Of a stretch of 64,000 nucleotides of DNA, positions 1 through 8,410 are shown piece after piece. Source of the DNA: Anaerobacillus alkalidiazotrophicus (GTDB lineage Bacteria > Bacillota > Bacilli > Bacillales_H > Anaerobacillaceae); NCBI RefSeq assembly GCF_001866055.1, contig NZ_MLQS01000030.1:621500-685499 (forward strand), written 5' to 3'. A program made the position numbers and the translations under genes. How positions within the stretch are numbered: position 1 is the stretch's first letter; every line of letters starts with the position of its first letter. The notes beneath the pieces are model-generated. The model saw only the letters and a list, made by a program, of their open reading frames with translations, did not search any database and was not told the DNA's origin.

Positions 1-374
1 AGAGGAGCATTTTCATATAATTCCATGAATGATGAGCGGATCGATGCATATTGATCTTTATTAAGTGCTTTTATTTCAGCTACAGTTGTTTCTAAACCGT
101 GGGTTTCTTGAACTTTACGCCCTAGAAAATATCGGTATAATTTATCGCAATGATTACCAGGAGTATAATACGCTCGATCTTTTTTTACTAATTTTGAGAC
201 AATTTCGATTACCTTTAAGGAGTGAGGACCTCGGTCGGTTAAGTCTCCAACAAAAGCTAATTTTCTGTTTTCTGGATGAACTGGGTAGCTTTCATGCCAA
301 CTATATCCTAGTTTTTTTGTTAATTGTTCAAACTCATCATAACAGCCATGAATATCACCAATAACGTCAAACAT
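1..374 (-). CDS. prpE: Bis(5'-nucleosyl)-tetraphosphatase PrpE, partial (runs off left edge)
   Basis: Metallophosphoesterase that hydrolyses dinucleoside tetraphosphates in the cytoplasm; in B. subtilis PrpE is linked to spore germination. Only the first 124 residues are in the window. The metal-binding signatures of the PPP superfamily appear in order: GDIHG at residues 6-10, GDLTDRG at 43-49 and GNH at 73-75. The ATG at 374 is chosen because it puts GDIHG at residue 6, as expected for this family, which is usually about 245 residues long. The gene is divergent from the antiporter at 600. Family assignment is firm from the motifs; the exact dinucleotide substrate is taken from the family. 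Confidence 0.88.
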   Translation of the reverse strand, partial: MFDVIGDIHGCYDEFEQLTKKLGYSWHESYPVHPENRKLAFVGDLTDRGPHSLKVIEIVSKLVKKDRAYYTPGNHCDKLYRYFLGRKVQETHGLETTVAEIKALNKDQYASIRSSFMELYENAP

Positions 375-599
375 GTAATCCCATCTTTCTAAAAAATAGT
401 ATGTAGTTCTCTATAGTTATAGCATATCAGTCTTATAAATAACCTATACTTTACGGAATAATAAGTTTAAAGTGAAAATTATATTACTACTTCTAAAGAT
501 AATAGCTTTTTTATTGACAAGGCCATACCATTCTTTTATGATTGTAGAAGTTTTTGCCATAAACATAGGGTTTAGTAATAAAGAAAAGGTTGTGATACG

Positions 600-2672
600 T
601 TGTTTACTTTAGAATTACCTGTTACTGATCCTGTTCTTATTTTTGCCTTGGCTATGGTTATTTTTTTATTAGCGCCAATTATTATGAACCGATTAAGAAT
701 TCCAGGTATCATTGGACTTATTTTTGCTGGGATCTTCGTTGGTCCTAATGGTTTAGGTATTTTAGATCGAGATCCTACAATTGTATTATTAGGAACTGTC
801 GGACTTTTATATATCATTTTCATTGCAGGCTTAGAAATAGATTTAGATGGATTTCAAAAATATCGAAATAGAAGCTTAGTATTTGGTTTATTGTCTTTTT
901 CGATACCTTTTGCCTTAGGAATTGCGCTAGGGATCATGATGGAATATTCTATTCCCGCAGCGATCTTACTCGGTTCAATACTTGGTTCTCATACGTTACT
1001 CGCATATCCCATTGCTAGTCGTCTTGGAGTCGCGAAGAACAAGGCTGTTACGACCGCAGTTGGTGGGTTAATTATGACCGATACACTAGCCTTGTTAGTG
1101 TTAGCCATTATTGCTGGGATGAAACAAGGCGACATAAATATTATTTTTTGGGTACAACTAATTGTTTCTTTAACTCTTTTTTCACTTGTTGTGTTATTTG
1201 GAGTACCTGTCATTGCAAAGTTCTTTTTCCGTAATATGAGTAGTCATGGTTCGATGGAATATATCTTTGTCATGTCAGTATTGTTTGTATGTGCCTATCT
1301 GGCTATTGTTGCTGGTGTTCAACCGATTATTGGTGCTTTCTTAGCGGGGCTAGCGTTGAATAGATTAATTTTCGAACAAGGTCCATTAATGAACCGGATA
1401 AAATTTATCGGAAATGCGATATTTATTCCTTTTTTTCTTCTTTCCGTTGGAATGTTAATGGATTTTCGAGTGCTTCTTGAAGAGCCGAAAGCGTTAATTT
1501 TTGCTTTCTCGATTGTTGTCTTAGTTAACATTGGAAAAATGTCTGCAGCATGGATATCTGGGGAAATTTATCGATATTCAAAGGATGAAGTTAAATTAAT
1601 GTACGGGTTAACAATTCCACAAGCAGCAGCTACTTTAGCAGCGACACTTGTTGGATACGAATTAGGTTTGTTTAGCTTAGCTCTTGTCAATGGGATTATC
1701 ATTATGATTTTAGTAACTTGTATGATTGGACCCTATCTAGTTGAAAAATATAGTCGCAAAATTGCTGAGGCGGAAGAAGAACAGCCGTATGAACGAAGTC
1801 AGGCACCGGAACGAATATTAATACCTTTAGCAAATCCAAAAACAATAGAAGGGCTGTTTGATTTGGCATTCATTATTAAAACTCCGACATCAAATGAGCC
1901 GTTGTATCCGATCTCAGTTGTCAGAGAAAATGGGGGAGACGAAGCAGCAAAAGTGGCAGAGGCGGAAAAGATGCTTGGTCATGCAGTGATGTACGCAGCA
2001 GGTGCTGACATACCAATTCGTCTTTTAACAAGAGTTGATTATAATGCAGCCTCAGGAATTATTCGAGCTATGACAGATACGAGAATTTCTACCGTAATTG
2101 TAGGTTGGAATGGGAAACTTTCAACACCTCAAAAAATATTAGGTGGGATTTTAGATCAAATTTTAGAGCAGACAAACCAGATGATGTTAGTGGCAAAGCT
2201 TATTCATCCTTTAAATACAACAAAGCGAATTGTTTTGATTTTACCCCATTTAAGTTCTAAGAAGCCTGGATTTAAGGAAAGTATTCGTATTGTAAAGTTA
2301 ATGGCAAATCGTTTGGGAGCTACTTTGCTTTGTTTAGTTGTAAAAGGAGATCAAAACTATTATGGAAAGCTCGTTAATGAACAAAAGCCAGACGTAGATG
2401 TGACATTAGAAACAGTAGATAAGTGGATGCACTTGGAAGAAAACTATTTACACCGTTTTAAAAAAGACGAGTTAATAATTGTCATTAGTGCTCGTCGTGG
2501 GACGGTTGCTTGGCATCCGTATTTAGAGAAATTACCAAGGAAAATATCAAAATCAACGTCTGAGAATTTTATTGTTATATTTCCTGAAGAAGTAGAAACG
2601 GTTGATCTTAGAGGTTCAAGGGGAACTACTTTACCAACAACATTTCTTCCAGATAGAGAATATGATCATTAA
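600..2672 (+). CDS. CPA2-type cation:proton antiporter with C-terminal USP-like domain
   Basis: Membrane antiporter exchanging Na+ or K+ for protons. Residues about 8-385 form a chain of hydrophobic segments typical of the Na_H_exchanger (KefB/GerN-like) fold, including the GPNGLG loop near residue 50 and a Q-P-I-I-G-A-F-L-A-G segment near residue 240. Residues about 400-680 are soluble and resemble tandem universal-stress-like domains, a common cytoplasmic extension of this family. The start is TTG at 600, preceded by an AAGAAAAGG-like site. The gene is followed 33 bases later by the zinc-ribbon gene, possibly in the same transcript. The transported cation cannot be told from sequence. Confidence 0.85.
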   Translation: MFTLELPVTDPVLIFALAMVIFLLAPIIMNRLRIPGIIGLIFAGIFVGPNGLGILDRDPTIVLLGTVGLLYIIFIAGLEIDLDGFQKYRNRSLVFGLLSFSIPFALGIALGIMMEYSIPAAILLGSILGSHTLLAYPIASRLGVAKNKAVTTAVGGLIMTDTLALLVLAIIAGMKQGDINIIFWVQLIVSLTLFSLVVLFGVPVIAKFFFRNMSSHGSMEYIFVMSVLFVCAYLAIVAGVQPIIGAFLAGLALNRLIFEQGPLMNRIKFIGNAIFIPFFLLSVGMLMDFRVLLEEPKALIFAFSIVVLVNIGKMSAAWISGEIYRYSKDEVKLMYGLTIPQAAATLAATLVGYELGLFSLALVNGIIIMILVTCMIGPYLVEKYSRKIAEAEEEQPYERSQAPERILIPLANPKTIEGLFDLAFIIKTPTSNEPLYPISVVRENGGDEAAKVAEAEKMLGHAVMYAAGADIPIRLLTRVDYNAASGIIRAMTDTRISTVIVGWNGKLSTPQKILGGILDQILEQTNQMMLVAKLIHPLNTTKRIVLILPHLSSKKPGFKESIRIVKLMANRLGATLLCLVVKGDQNYYGKLVNEQKPDVDVTLETVDKWMHLEENYLHRFKKDELIIVISARRGTVAWHPYLEKLPRKISKSTSENFIVIFPEEVETVDLRGSRGTTLPTTFLPDREYDH

Positions 2673-2705
2673 TATAGGCAAAAATATTCTAGAGGTGAAT
2701 GGTAC

Positions 2706-2852
2706 ATGGAGGAAATCGTAATTATTTGTCCTAGCTGTCAAAAACGAGATGCTCTAGAGAATGTTTTAACTGCTCAATCAAATCAAAATGTCATTTATGA
2801 ATGTTCTTATTGCCATTTTAGCAAACGTAATATTGAAACGAGTAAAGGGTAA
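2706..2852 (+). CDS. Small zinc-ribbon protein (48 aa)
   Basis: A 48-residue protein with two CxxC knuckles, CPSC at residues 8-11 and CSYC at 33-36, spaced as in a one-domain zinc ribbon. The ATG follows an AGAGGTGA ribosome-binding site 6 bases upstream. It lies 33 bases after the antiporter gene and before the fabI promoter, so it is probably co-transcribed with the antiporter. Function unknown; a nucleic-acid or protein-binding role is only a family-level guess. Confidence 0.6.
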   Translation: MEEIVIICPSCQKRDALENVLTAQSNQNVIYECSYCHFSKRNIETSKG

Positions 2853-2962
2853 GTCACTTTAAGTGTTCTTACCTTTTTCAGTATTTAGATAAAGTAAGGG
2901 AGTGTTAGTTTCTCATTTAAGAAGTGTGAAAACACTGTAATGTAATCTTGAAAAAACACTTC

Positions 2963-2990
2963 TTGCTTATTTATAGGTACATGCTATAAT
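2963..2990 (+). promoter_or_regulatory. Vegetative-type promoter of fabI
   Basis: TTGCTT (2963-2968) and a perfect TATAAT (2985-2990) are separated by 16 bases, close to the sigma-A consensus. The predicted transcript starts inside the inverted repeat immediately downstream and leads into fabI at 3048. Confidence 0.6.
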
Positions 2991-2991
2991 T

Positions 2992-3010
2992 ATTAGGACC
3001 AAGTGCTAAT
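2992..3010 (+). promoter_or_regulatory. Putative FapR operator over the fabI start region
   Basis: ATTAGGACCAAGTGCTAAT is an interrupted palindrome (ATTAG...CTAAT) directly after the -10 box. It resembles the FapR box that controls fatty-acid synthesis genes, including fabI, in Bacillus. Placement over the transcription start would suit a repressor released by malonyl-CoA. The match is by eye. Confidence 0.55.
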
Positions 3011-3047
3011 ATCAACTTATTGTATTAAAATAAAAGGAGGACTTTCG

Positions 3048-3836
3048 ATGTACTTATCGTTAGAAAATCGTACATTTGTCGTAATGGGAGTTGCGAATAA
3101 ACGTAGTATTGCCTGGGGAATAGCTCAATCGTTATCAAAAGCAGGAGCTAGACTTATTTTTACATATGCAGGAGAAAGACTTGAAAAAAATGTGAAGGAT
3201 TTAGTTGCAACATTAGAGCGAGAAGATCATCTAGTTTTATCATGTGATATCTCAAGCGATGAAGAAATAGATGCAACATTTAACACAATTAAAGAAGAAG
3301 TAGGCGTTATTCATGGTATTGCCCACTGTATCGCATTTGCTAATAAAGACGAGTTAGGTGGAGAATATTTAGCTACTACACGAGAAGGCTTTTTACTTGC
3401 TCAAAATATTAGTGCTTACTCTTTAACAGCTGTAACTAAGGCTGCTCGTGAGCTTATGACAGAAGGCGGAAGCATCATTACACTTACATATTTAGGTGGA
3501 GAGCGCGTAGTTAAGCATTACAATGTAATGGGTGTTGCTAAAGCGTCATTAGATGCTAGTGTGAAATATTTAGCTAATGATCTTGGCCAAGAAGGGATTC
3601 GTGTAAATGCAATTTCTGCTGGTCCAATTCGTACGCTAGCAGCAAAAGGGATTTCTGACTTCAATAAAGTTGTGGAAGAGTTTGAAGAAAATGCTCCGTT
3701 AAGAAGAACGGTGACACAAGAAGAAGTAGGAGACGCTGCTCTATTCTTAATGAGTGATTTATCTAGAGGAATAACTGGAGAGATCCTTCACGTTGATGGT
3801 GGATATAATGTTATTGGCTTAATGAAAAATGAGTAA
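3048..3836 (+). CDS. fabI: Enoyl-[acyl-carrier-protein] reductase (NADH) FabI
   Basis: Catalyses the last reduction of the fatty-acid elongation cycle, trans-2-enoyl-ACP to acyl-ACP. The 262-residue protein has the atypical SDR cofactor loop GVANKRSIAWGIA near the N-terminus, and the FabI active-site pair Tyr-x6-Lys in HYNVMGVAKASLD, with the additional upstream Tyr in TYLGGER. Length matches the family (about 258). I place the start at ATG 3048, seven bases after AAAGGAGG, rather than at an in-frame TTG at 3003 that would add 15 unlike residues. Single gene with its own promoter, putative FapR box and downstream terminator. Confidence 0.95.
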   Translation: MYLSLENRTFVVMGVANKRSIAWGIAQSLSKAGARLIFTYAGERLEKNVKDLVATLEREDHLVLSCDISSDEEIDATFNTIKEEVGVIHGIAHCIAFANKDELGGEYLATTREGFLLAQNISAYSLTAVTKAARELMTEGGSIITLTYLGGERVVKHYNVMGVAKASLDASVKYLANDLGQEGIRVNAISAGPIRTLAAKGISDFNKVVEEFEENAPLRRTVTQEEVGDAALFLMSDLSRGITGEILHVDGGYNVIGLMKNE

Positions 3837-3851
3837 AATTTTGAATTAATA

Positions 3852-3895
3852 AAAGTCTGTGATTTACGATTGTTCGTAAGTTGCAGACTTTTTTT
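3852..3895 (+). terminator. Rho-independent terminator after fabI
   Basis: Arms AAAGTCTG and CAGACTTT with further imperfect pairing towards the loop, followed by a run of seven T. Lies 16 bases after the fabI stop. Confidence 0.85.
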
Positions 3896-4277
3896 GTTTA
3901 TTCAATTTTGTGAATTTCTACTATATAAAATATTGTAATGTGTAATATTTGTAAATGAAGTTCATCTAAAAATTAGGGATTTCTCGAAGCTATAAATAAA
4001 GGAAATCAATTATTGTTGCGCAAGCTAAACTGTCTAACTAAAATTAGGATCAACTTGTGCTCACCATTCTAAGATCATAAAAATATTATAAAAAAAGAGT
4101 ATGTTAATGAATTTCATAATTGTTTATTTTCGTTACTCTGATACTAAATGTTGTTGGATGAAGACCGTTTCCAACAACATTTAGACTTATGCAGCTCCAT
4201 TTAGGTTATTATGAAATTCACTCATGTATCAAATTTTACCAATATTTAAGAATAATAGGTAAAGGAGAGTCGAGGGG
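3896..4277. other. Intergenic region with nested inverted repeats, no gene seen
   Basis: No convincing coding sequence. A 13-bp perfect inverted repeat (TGAATTTCATAAT at 4108-4120 and its complement at 4208-4220) encloses a second, perfect 14-bp hairpin (CTAAATGTTGTTGG at 4144-4157 and complement at 4171-4184). The 113-bp nested structure could be a miniature element or a regulatory RNA fold upstream of the amidase. The amidase ribosome-binding site AAAGGAGAG is at 4261-4269. Confidence 0.5.
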
Positions 4278-5681
4278 ATGGCGAACATTCAAGATATTCG
4301 TAATCAAACACCAAAAGGCTCTAACCGTCGTGATATATCAAGGATAACGAAGATTGCCAGACACCATACTGCAACTACTGGTGGAGATTTCTGGAGTTTT
4401 TGGAATAATCGTTGGAGAGGTCTAGGTTGGTCTACTGGTGGTTATCATGAAATCATTCTTCAAGATGGAACAGTGCAACTTTGTTATGATCCAACTGTCA
4501 TTACCAATGGTGTAGGTGGACATAACAGTACAACGTATCATATCGCAATGGTAGGTAATGGCTCATTTACTGAACTTCAAGAAAAAGTATGGCAAGAACG
4601 AGCAAATATTGCAATAAATCGCTTTAATCTTACTGTGAATGACGTATTAGGTCATCGTGAATTTGCAAATCAAAGTACACAATGTCCGGGAATTGATATG
4701 AATAAAATTAGAAATGAATTGAGAAACAGTTCAGCAAAAGGGTCCACTCCATCAACAAGTACTGGTGGACATATACTCCGCCTAGGTAGCAAAGGAGAAG
4801 AAGTAAGAAAGCTGCAAAATGACTTACTAAAAGCAGGAGAAGAGTTACCAAGGTTTGGAGCAGATGGAGACTTTGGATCAGAAACAGAGGCAGCCGTAAG
4901 GTCTTTCCAGCAAAAGCATGGATTAAAAGTAGATGGTATCGCTGGTCCTAAGACGTTAGGAAAGTTAGCGGAAGTGTTGAGAAGTAGCTCAAATAAAGGC
5001 CCCGTATCCTCCCCTAATCCTGGAGGACTAATCCTACGCCAGGGAGACAAAGGAGAAGAAGTAAGAAAGTTGCAAAATGACTTACTAAAAGCAGGAGAAG
5101 AGTTACCAAGGTTTGGAGCAGACGGAGACTTTGGATCAGAAACAGAGGCGGCAGTCAGGTCGTTCCAACAAAAGCTAGGGTTAACGGTCGATGGAATAGC
5201 AGGTCCGAAGACGTTAGGTAAGTTAGCGGAATTGTTGAGTAACAGCACAGATAAAGGGGCTGTATCCTCCCCAAATATAGGAGGTTTAATCCTTCGTAAC
5301 GGAGACAAAGGAGAAGAAGTAAGAAAGCTGCAAAATGACTTACTAAAAGCCGGAGAAGAGTTACCAAGGTTTGGAGCAGACGGAGATTTTGGAGCAGAAA
5401 CAGAAGCAGCAGTCAGGTCATTCCAACAAAAGCATGGATTAACAGTAGATGGTATCGCTGGCCCTAAAACGCTAGGGAAGTTAGCGGAAGTGTTGAAAAA
5501 GAAAAGTTCTGATAATAGTCTGTTTAAAGATGTACCTAGTAATCATTCAGCCTATGAAGCGATAAAGTTCGTTCATGACAAAGGAATTATGAAAGGGTTT
5601 GAAGAAGGTACATTCCGTCCTAATCAACATGTGACAAGAGGAGAGTTAGCTCAGATTATTCAAAATCTAGTAAATAAATGA
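4278..5681 (+). CDS. N-acetylmuramoyl-L-alanine amidase with three PG-binding repeats and one SLH motif
   Basis: Cleaves the amide bond between muramic acid and the stem peptide. Residues about 20-152 form a PGRP/Amidase_2 domain with zinc-ligand candidates in ARHHTATTGG (29-30), GHREF and QCPG. Three nearly identical PG_binding_1 repeats start near residues 165, 251 and 336, joined by Ser/Pro/Gly-rich linkers; one SLH motif (about 412-467) ends the protein, whereas surface anchoring normally needs three. There is no signal peptide, which suggests action after mother-cell lysis or export by another route. ATG 4278 follows AAAGGAGAG. The repeats are almost identical at DNA level, so repeat number may vary. 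Confidence 0.85.
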   Translation: MANIQDIRNQTPKGSNRRDISRITKIARHHTATTGGDFWSFWNNRWRGLGWSTGGYHEIILQDGTVQLCYDPTVITNGVGGHNSTTYHIAMVGNGSFTELQEKVWQERANIAINRFNLTVNDVLGHREFANQSTQCPGIDMNKIRNELRNSSAKGSTPSTSTGGHILRLGSKGEEVRKLQNDLLKAGEELPRFGADGDFGSETEAAVRSFQQKHGLKVDGIAGPKTLGKLAEVLRSSSNKGPVSSPNPGGLILRQGDKGEEVRKLQNDLLKAGEELPRFGADGDFGSETEAAVRSFQQKLGLTVDGIAGPKTLGKLAELLSNSTDKGAVSSPNIGGLILRNGDKGEEVRKLQNDLLKAGEELPRFGADGDFGAETEAAVRSFQQKHGLTVDGIAGPKTLGKLAEVLKKKSSDNSLFKDVPSNHSAYEAIKFVHDKGIMKGFEEGTFRPNQHVTRGELAQIIQNLVNK

Positions 5682-5685
5682 GAAG

Positions 5686-5717
5686 TTGCCCACCAACTAT
5701 TGGTAGGGTATTTTTTT
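5686..5717 (+). terminator. Terminator after the amidase
   Basis: GCCCACCAA pairs imperfectly with TTGGTAGGGT and is followed by a run of seven T just after the stop codon at 5681. Confidence 0.7.
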
Positions 5718-5926
5718 GCTGTCTGAAAGTAAATTGTTTACCTGTCAGGACTTTAATAACCAAATTTATTACCTCTTTAAATCATAAAAGTCTTGAGGTT
5801 TAATGTAGGACATTCCAAGTATTTCCATTTTGTGGAAAGTCAATGGGAGATAAAAATAGTGCCCAAATCTTTTAGTTTTAATAAAAAAATAAGGTCAAGT
5901 ACAAACAAAATTAGTCTTTTTACATA

Positions 5927-5935
5927 CATATAGTA
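5927..5935 (+). promoter_or_regulatory. Sigma-K-like -10 element before the YjcZ-type gene
   Basis: CATATAGTA matches CATAnnnTA, 40 bases before the ATG at 5976. The -35 AC dinucleotide is not at the ideal spacing, so this is a partial match. Confidence 0.35.
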
Positions 5936-5975
5936 GTAGGAGGCCGGCCTCTACACTAGGTTGGAGGTGAGAATC

Positions 5976-6056
5976 ATGCATAAAACTTCAGGATATGCGC
6001 TTGTTTTAGTGCTGTTTATCCTACTAGTTATTATTGGAACTGCTTACGTTTGGTAA
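5976..6056 (+). CDS. YjcZ-family small sporulation peptide (26 aa)
   Basis: A 26-residue peptide: a short polar start (MHKTSGYA) followed by a single hydrophobic helix VLVLFILLVIIG and a C-terminal YVW. This is the pattern of the YjcZ/Gly-Tyr-rich sporulation peptides of Bacillus, which usually read 'GGFALIVVLFILLIIVG'. The ATG follows TTGGAGGTGAG seven bases upstream. A strong terminator follows 23 bases after the stop, so it is a stand-alone gene. Role unknown; spore or mother-cell membrane association is inferred from the family. Confidence 0.75.
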   Translation: MHKTSGYALVLVLFILLVIIGTAYVW

Positions 6057-6078
6057 TGAAATAGATAAATGTCTTATA

Positions 6079-6114
6079 AGGTTGTTGAGTGAATTTTTCT
6101 CAACAACCTTTCTT
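6079..6114 (+). terminator. Terminator after the YjcZ-type gene
   Basis: Perfect 11-bp arms AGGTTGTTGAG and CTCAACAACCT with a 9-base loop, followed by TTCTTT. Confidence 0.85.
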
Positions 6115-6120
6115 TGCATA

Positions 6121-6380
6121 ATCAGAATTTATAAATTTCTAACTTGGAAACTGTCTAGCTCCAGGCGCCATCGGCTCGATCACTTCAGACAAGCAACGGA
6201 CTTCAATTACTGCTTGAGATCCTTCGTCGATTAGCCTCATGCAGTTTTGCTTCGAGGAAGCTTGCTACGAAGCTATGCTAGAAGACGCAGAAGCACATAG
6301 ATTTCGGTCAAAAACCCGACCGTTACGAGCTGGTCTTCCAGTGTTTGTCGCCGATACGCGGGCGCCTTGCGCTTTTCTTG
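6121..6380. repeat. Dispersed repeat, copy A
   Basis: Starts ATCAGAATTTATAAATTTC and ends GCGCCTTGCGCTTTTCTTG. Its start is shared with copies B (6384) and D (51475), and its inner and end segments (CAGGCGCCATCGG, GCGGGCGCC) with copy C (about 51391). It is GC-richer than its surroundings and has no plausible reading frame. The CTGTCTAGC...GCGCTTTTCTT signature is a recurrent non-coding repeat of Bacillaceae genomes, as far as I recall; no transposase is attached. Confidence 0.7.
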
Positions 6381-6383
6381 TAG

Positions 6384-6705
6384 TATCAGAATTTATAAAT
6401 TTCTAACTTGGAAACTGTCTAGCTTCAGCGCCTACGAGCTCGGTCACTTCAGTCAAGCAACGGATTTCGATTACTGCTTGAGATCCTTCGTAGATTAGCT
6501 TCATGCAGCTTTGCTTCGAGGAAGCTTGCTACGAAGCTATACTAGAAGACGCAGAAGCACGTAAACGTAAGAAGCCAAAGAGCGGCTTCTGTCAAAGGCC
6601 GCCCCAGTGAAGCTACTGCTTGGATTACTTCGAAGCTGCTTTGCGACGAGCAAACGGAGTGGCACAGGAGCAGCTGCTCGTGACCAAGGCGCTTGCGCTT
6701 TTCTT
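6384..6705. repeat. Dispersed repeat, copy B
   Basis: Begins at the shared TATCAGAATTTATAAATTTC and ends GGCGCTTGCGCTTTTCTT. The last 130 bases (about 6571-6705) are nearly identical to 51660-51792. Together with copy A it forms a tandem pair mirrored by the pair at 51.4-51.8 kb in the same orientation. Bases 6706-6954 after it hold no gene that I can support. Confidence 0.7.
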
Positions 6706-6954
6706 AAGTACATTTTATAAAGAATAAAAATTTAGCTTGTACGAAGTTGGTAGTACTGTTTATTAAGAGAAGGATAATACAGCGACTTAATCGAAAAAGG
6801 ACATGGTTTATGTTTTAGTTTTTATAAAATGATGTTTCATTCTTAAATTTCTTTCATATGCTAAAAAAGAGTATTCATTTAAGTAAAGAGATGGACTTGT
6901 TAAAAGATTAAAGCCTTACGTAAAAAAAGTTTTCTGAAAGAGAAGGTGATAAAT

Positions 6955-7311
6955 ATGAGTGTAAGTTGGCTTGAATTATTATTAATAATCTTAGCAAGCT
7001 TTCGCCTTACTAGATTAATTGTCTTTGATACGATCACACAATTTCTTCGTAGTCCATTTCTTGAAGTTGTTGAAGAAACATTACCAGATGGAACTGTCGC
7101 ATCATATATTCAACCAAAAGGCACAGGGATTAAAAAGTTTTTTGGAGAGCTATTAAGTTGCTATTGGTGTACAGGATTTTGGTGCTCGTTAGTCATCGTT
7201 TTAGGATATCTTTGGTACCCATTTATCATGTATCCATTCATTCTTATTTTTGCGGTTGCAGGAGCAGCTTCTTTTCTCGAAACAATTCTTGGAAAGTTAG
7301 TAGAAGATTAA
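6955..7311 (+). CDS. DUF1360 family sporulation protein (YjcA-like)
   Basis: A 118-residue membrane protein. It has hydrophobic segments near residues 3-17 and around 67-105, with the characteristic SFRLTRLIVFD stretch at the N-terminus and a CYWCTGFW motif in the second half, the hallmark of DUF1360 (YjcA in B. subtilis, a sporulation gene). ATG 6955 is preferred over GTG 6946 because AGAAGG lies nine bases before it. A CATATGCTA element (sigma-K-like -10) occurs at 6855. The gene is 23 bases upstream of spsI, so they may share a transcript. Biochemical role unknown. Confidence 0.8.
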   Translation: MSVSWLELLLIILASFRLTRLIVFDTITQFLRSPFLEVVEETLPDGTVASYIQPKGTGIKKFFGELLSCYWCTGFWCSLVIVLGYLWYPFIMYPFILIFAVAGAASFLETILGKLVED

Positions 7312-7334
7312 AAGAAAACTAGGTGGGTGAAAAA

Positions 7335-8084
7335 ATGAAAGGAGTTATTCTTGCAGGAGGAACAGGTTCTCGTTTAAGTCCGATAACGAAAATTATGAAT
7401 AAACATCTTCTTCCAGTGGGACCTAACCCGATGATTTTTTGGTCGATATTTAAATTAAAAGAAGCAGGGATCAAAGACATTTTAATTTTAACTAATCGGG
7501 AGCATTTAAGCTCGTTCATTCAGTTATTGGGGTTAGGGGAAGATCTAGAGGTAAATCTAAATTATAAGGTACAAGAAGGTGCAAAAGGAATAGCTGATGC
7601 TGTTTCATATGCAAAACCGTTTGTAAAAGATGAAAAGTTTCTTGTGATTTTAGGAGATAACATTTTTGAAGATTCCCTTAGTCCCTACATTCAATCATTT
7701 AAAAACCAGGAAAGAGGTGCACGCGTTTTATTAAAAGAAGTTGGTGATACGACTCGGTTTGGTGCAGCTTTATTAAATGAAAAAAATAACGTGATTTCAT
7801 CCATCGTTGAAAAGCCAAAATCAGTCATTTCTCCTTATTGTGTCACTGGTATATACATGTACGATGATAGTGTTTTTGAATTAATTGACTGGATCCAAGT
7901 ATCAGAACGTGGTGAGCTAGAAATTTCAGATGTTAACAATCTGTATGCTAGTGAAGAACAATTGCAATTCGATATTTTGAAAGGCTGGTGGATAGATGCA
8001 GGAACGTGGCAATCTTATTATCAGGCCAATTCTTTTATTTATGATTGGTTAAATACTGAAAAAGGAAGGGAGTTGCAGTATTGA
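7335..8084 (+). CDS. spsI: Glucose-1-phosphate thymidylyltransferase, short SpsI type (copy 1)
   Basis: Makes dTDP-glucose from glucose-1-phosphate and dTTP, the first step to dTDP-rhamnose. 249 residues, like B. subtilis SpsI (246), with the nucleotidyltransferase signature LAGGTGSRLSPITKIMNKHL at the N-terminus and [10 protein letters not shown] near residue 103. ATG 7335 follows AGGTGGG; an in-frame GTG at 7323 overlaps that site. The downstream partner genes spsJ, spsK and spsL are all broken here, while an intact second set lies at 29.2-32.2 kb. Its stop overlaps the TTG of the spsJ remnant, showing it once led a full operon. Intact, but possibly redundant. Confidence 0.9.
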   Translation: MKGVILAGGTGSRLSPITKIMNKHLLPVGPNPMIFWSIFKLKEAGIKDILILTNREHLSSFIQLLGLGEDLEVNLNYKVQEGAKGIADAVSYAKPFVKDEKFLVILGDNIFEDSLSPYIQSFKNQERGARVLLKEVGDTTRFGAALLNEKNNVISSIVEKPKSVISPYCVTGIYMYDDSVFELIDWIQVSERGELEISDVNNLYASEEQLQFDILKGWWIDAGTWQSYYQANSFIYDWLNTEKGRELQY

Positions 8085-8197
8085 GGCAAGAGCTATTAAT
8101 TACAGGTGGGGCTGGTTTTATTGGATTAAATTTTATCGAACATCTTTTAAGAAATCTAAAAACAACATCACCAATTCTTTTTTCATTTTTTAAGTGA
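8081..8197 (+). pseudogene. spsJ (dTDP-glucose 4,6-dehydratase) remnant, 5' end only
   Basis: The frame opening with TTG 8081 reads [20 protein letters not shown], the Rossmann start of RmlB/SpsJ (compare [18 protein letters not shown] in the intact copy at 29946). Homology stops after about 25 residues and the frame closes at 8197. The sequence after it contains AATAATTCAGG (8260-8270), a motif also found at IS-relic ends elsewhere in this window, so an insertion or deletion event is likely. Confidence 0.85.
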
Positions 8198-8410
8198 AAA
8201 ACTATTTAACAAAAAAGCTTATTAGATTGGCATTAATGATCGATTAATGATTTTCTTTGAATAATTCAGGTTTATAATACATTAGATATAGAGAAGATTA
8301 ATTTTAGTGATTTTAAAAAGAAGCTCCAAACAGACCAAGGATAGAAAAGACTTTTTAATGACCAATATTTGGTGCAGATATGGAAAAATATTTTTGAAGA
8401 GGTGAGGTGA
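8198..8410. other. Scar between spsJ remnant and formyltransferase
   Basis: No intact gene. Contains AATAATTCAGG at 8260-8270 and, at 8283-8345, a 20-codon open stretch ending in TAG (reads LDIEKINFSDF...) that looks like the C-terminal end of an unidentified protein. GAGGTGAGGTG before 8411 serves the next gene. Confidence 0.35.

Noticed and set aside
4670..5308. Minus-strand open frame of 212 codons inside the amidase gene
   Set aside because: Shadow of the repeated PG-binding coding sequence on the plus strand; no start signals.
6034..6234. Plus-strand open frame of 66 codons downstream of the YjcZ-type peptide
   Set aside because: It runs through a terminator hairpin and into a non-coding dispersed repeat.
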